Assembly (NCBI GenBank): GCA_035689095.1 | Contig: DASSMB010000074.1 | Location: forward strand, 1-15,273 | Source of the DNA: JACDDK01 sp035689095 | GTDB lineage: Bacteria > Actinomycetota > Rubrobacteria > Rubrobacterales > Rubrobacteraceae | Reading direction: 5' to 3' | DNA length: 15,273 bases | Shown here: one piece after another, positions 13,138-15,273 of the stretch | How the letters are laid out: the number at the start of each line of letters is the position of its first letter | How positions within the stretch are numbered: the first letter of the stretch is position 1 | Notes under the pieces: model-generated | Database searches by the model: none | Told to the model about the DNA's origin: nothing | Seen by the model: only the letters and a program-made list of their open reading frames with translations | Program-made: the position numbers and the translations under genes

Positions 13138-13183
13138 GGCCTGCTGCGACGCTCCGAAGGCTAAACCCCGCGTAGAGGCGGCG

Positions 13184-15273
13184 TTATGAGGCTTCCGGCG
13201 TCACAGAGGTGGAAGCCGGAGCATCCGCCCTCTCGAAGGTCAGTGTACCGGAAGCGTCCAGGTCCACCCGAACGGTGTATCCGGGGTTTATGCGACCGGC
13301 GATGATCTCCTTGCTCAGCGGAGACTCGATAAGTTTTCCGATAGCCCTCCGTAGCGGACGCGCGCCGAAGCGCGAATTTCGGCCCTCTTCGGCTATCCGG
13401 CGGGCGACGGCGTCGGAGAACTGGAGGTCTATGTCCTGTTCGGCGGCGGTCTTGCGGAGGTTTTCCAGGAGGAGAGTGGAGATCTCGACCAACTCCTTAT
13501 CGGAGAGGGAGTGGAAGACGATGATCTCGTCCACCCGGTTCAGGAACTCGGGCCGGAAGAACGTCTGAAGCTCCTGCATGAGGCGGTCCCGGATCTCCTC
13601 CTCCCTCTCGCGCATCTCCTCGGCGCCGGGGATGAGGTGCGCCCCGGCGTTGGAGGTCATCACGACGACGGTGTTGTCGAAAGAGACCGTGCGGCCCTTG
13701 TTGTCCGTCAGCCGTCCGTCTTCGAGGAGTTGGAGGAGCATGTTGAAGACGTCCGGGTGTGCTTTCTCGATCTCGTCCAGCAGGACGACGGAGTACGGGC
13801 GGCGCCGGACGGCCTCGGTGAGCTGCCCGCCCTCGTCGTAGCCGACGTAGCCGGGGGGCGCGCCGACGAGGCGGCTGGCGGCGTGGCGCTCCATATACTC
13901 GGACATGTCGAGCCGTATCATGGCGTCCTCGTCGTCGAAGAGGTACTCGGCAAGAGCCCGCGCAAGCTCGGTCTTCCCCACGCCGGTCGGCCCGAGGAAG
14001 ATAAAGCTGCCTATCGGACGGTTCGGGTTGGCGAGACCGGCCCGCGCCTTGCGGACGGCTTCGGCGACGGCGACCACCGCCGCGTCCTGGCCGACGACGC
14101 GCCGGTGGAGGGCGTCCTCCATCGAGAGCAGGCGCTCCGCCTCGTCTTTGAGCATCCGGGTTACGGGGATACCGGTACGGGCGCTGACGACGCGCGCGAT
14201 CTCCTCCCTCCCGACGACCGCTTCCCGGACGCCAGCCTCCTCCATCCAGCGCTCGCGGGCCTCCCGGAACTCGGCCTGGAGGGTGTCCGCCTCCGCGCGC
14301 AGCAGGGCGGCCTGCTCGTAGTCACGGTCCTCGACGGCTGCGGCACCCTCGCGGGTTAGCTCCTGCAGGCGTAGCTCCAGCTCCCGCAACTCGTCGGGCA
14401 TCATGGTCGTCTCGATGCGGACCTGGCTCGCCGCCTCGTCCAGCAGATCCACCGCCTTGTCCGGCAGGAAGCGGTCGGCGATGTAGCGATGAGATAGCTG
14501 CGCGGCGGCCTTGAGGGCCTCGTCGGAGATCTCGACCCCGTGGTGCGCCTCGTAGCGGTCCTTGATGCCCGCGAGGATCTGAACGGTTTCCTCTTCGGTC
14601 GGCTCCTCGATGAGGACGGGCTGAAAGCGGCGCTCGAAGGCGGCGTCGGTCTCCACGTGGCGGCGGTACTCGTCTATGGTGGTCGCGCCGATGACCTGCA
14701 CTTCGCCGCGCGCGAGGGCGGGCTTCAGGATCTCCCCGGCGTCCATCGAGCCCTCGGCGGCTCCGGCGCCAACGAGGTTATGGAACTCGTCAACGAAGAG
14801 AATGATCCTCCCGTACGCGCTCTTGACTTCATCTATGACGCCCTTCAGCCGCTCCTCGAACTCGCCCCGGAACTTCGTCCCGGCAACGAGCGAGCCGAGG
14901 TCCAGGGAGAAGATGACCCGGTCCTTCAGCACCTCCGGGACGTAGCCGGTGGCTATCTTCTGGGCCAGCCCCTCGACTATGGCGGTCTTGCCGACGCCCG
15001 GCTCACCTATGAGGGCCGGGTTGTTCTTGGTGCGGCGAGCGAGGATCTGGATGACGCGCTTTATCTCGTCCTCACGCCCCACCACGGGATCCAGCTTCCC
15101 CTCGCGTGCGAGCCGGGTGATGTCGCAGCCATGCTTGGCGAGCAGGCTGTCCGGGTCTTCGCCCAATCCCCCCTCGCCCCGCATCTTCCCGAGGATGCGG
15201 CGCACGTCGGCCTCGGTCAGTCCAACTTCTCGAAGAACACCGGCTGCTGTGGAGCCGTCAACCATCATCAGCC
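13184..15273 (-). CDS. clpC: ClpC-like two-ring AAA+ ATPase, N-terminus cut by window edge
   Basis: A class-I Hsp100 unfoldase; about 100 N-terminal residues lie beyond the right edge and the frame stays open to it. Counting from the first in-window Met (15268), residues 1-30 are the end of the Clp-N repeat domain. The first AAA+ module has Walker A GEPGVGKT (88-95) and Walker B IILFVDEF. The middle domain is short (about 290-345) with a UVR-like EDRDYEQAALLRAEAD, the ClpC pattern rather than the long ClpB one. The second AAA+ module has GPTGVGKT (426-433), VVLLDEIEKAH and the sensor-2 GARPLRR. Between MTSNAGAH and LMQELQTFFRPEF there is no V/L/I-G-F/L tripeptide of the kind that docks ClpP, so it may work without ClpP. 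It could equally be called a ClpB-like or divergent Clp. Confidence 0.92.
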   Translation of the reverse strand, partial: LMMVDGSTAAGVLREVGLTEADVRRILGKMRGEGGLGEDPDSLLAKHGCDITRLAREGKLDPVVGREDEIKRVIQILARRTKNNPALIGEPGVGKTAIVEGLAQKIATGYVPEVLKDRVIFSLDLGSLVAGTKFRGEFEERLKGVIDEVKSAYGRIILFVDEFHNLVGAGAAEGSMDAGEILKPALARGEVQVIGATTIDEYRRHVETDAAFERRFQPVLIEEPTEEETVQILAGIKDRYEAHHGVEISDEALKAAAQLSHRYIADRFLPDKAVDLLDEAASQVRIETTMMPDELRELELRLQELTREGAAAVEDRDYEQAALLRAEADTLQAEFREARERWMEEAGVREAVVGREEIARVVSARTGIPVTRMLKDEAERLLSMEDALHRRVVGQDAAVVAVAEAVRKARAGLANPNRPIGSFIFLGPTGVGKTELARALAEYLFDDEDAMIRLDMSEYMERHAASRLVGAPPGYVGYDEGGQLTEAVRRRPYSVVLLDEIEKAHPDVFNMLLQLLEDGRLTDNKGRTVSFDNTVVVMTSNAGAHLIPGAEEMREREEEIRDRLMQELQTFFRPEFLNRVDEIIVFHSLSDKELVEISTLLLENLRKTAAEQDIDLQFSDAVARRIAEEGRNSRFGARPLRRAIGKLIESPLSKEIIAGRINPGYTVRVDLDASGTLTFERADAPASTSVTPEAS

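Noticed and set aside
13080..13183. Possible intrinsic terminator of clpC.
   Set aside because: Only short CCGC/GCGG and imperfect GC stems without a T-run were found; too weak to annotate.

Overview
The window is high-GC, gene-dense bacterial chromosome. I read it as a deep-branching actinobacterium, most like Rubrobacter. This is an inference from four things seen here: very high third-position GC in the genes, a SepIVA-type coiled-coil protein otherwise typical of actinobacteria, frequent leaderless-looking starts, and a ClpC-like ATPase. Two elements, a glmS ribozyme and a type HIII RNase H, are better known from Firmicutes. I see no tRNA, rRNA, CRISPR array, insertion sequence or phage gene.

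Layout. Positions 1-1721 (minus) hold glmS, cut at its C-terminus by the window edge. Its leader (1799-1936) carries a recognisable glmS self-cleaving ribozyme, the best regulatory feature of the window. Upstream of it is a DUF1624/HGSNAT-type membrane acyltransferase gene (2113-2862, minus). A plus-strand GNAT acetyltransferase (2972-3457) converges on a tightly overlapping minus-strand operon, 6201 down to 3496: acylphosphatase, RNase HIII, low-specificity L-threonine aldolase and a second GNAT enzyme. Two of the three junctions in that operon appear to be TTGA-type stop/start overlaps, although the last gene may instead start at an ATG just downstream.

Divergent from that operon is a plus-strand run. 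It starts with a fused GT2 glycosyltransferase-GtrA-GAF-like protein (6290-7876). A 539-bp, relatively AT-rich gap follows (7877-8415), holding hairpins, two candidate promoters and one doubtful minus-strand small membrane ORF. Then come a PilT-type ATPase (8416-9510), a FemX/FemAB-type aminoacyltransferase (9523-10596), a SAM hydroxide adenosyltransferase (10660-11490, probably leaderless) and a two-TM coiled-coil protein of unknown function (11477-12253). On the minus strand, facing these, are a SepIVA-like protein (12385-12942) and a ClpC-like AAA+ ATPase (13184 to the right edge, N-terminus missing). Between those two lies an AT-rich spacer with a perfect DnaA-box sequence.

Functional theme. 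Several genes concern the envelope: glmS makes glucosamine-6-phosphate for peptidoglycan, the FemX-like enzyme would add amino acids to the peptidoglycan stem peptide, the GT2-GtrA fusion would make or use a polyprenyl-linked sugar, and SepIVA-like proteins act in septation and polar growth. The items most worth a second look are the ribozyme in this lineage, the GAF-like tail on the glycosyltransferase, and a ClpC-like ATPase that appears to lack the ClpP-docking loop.
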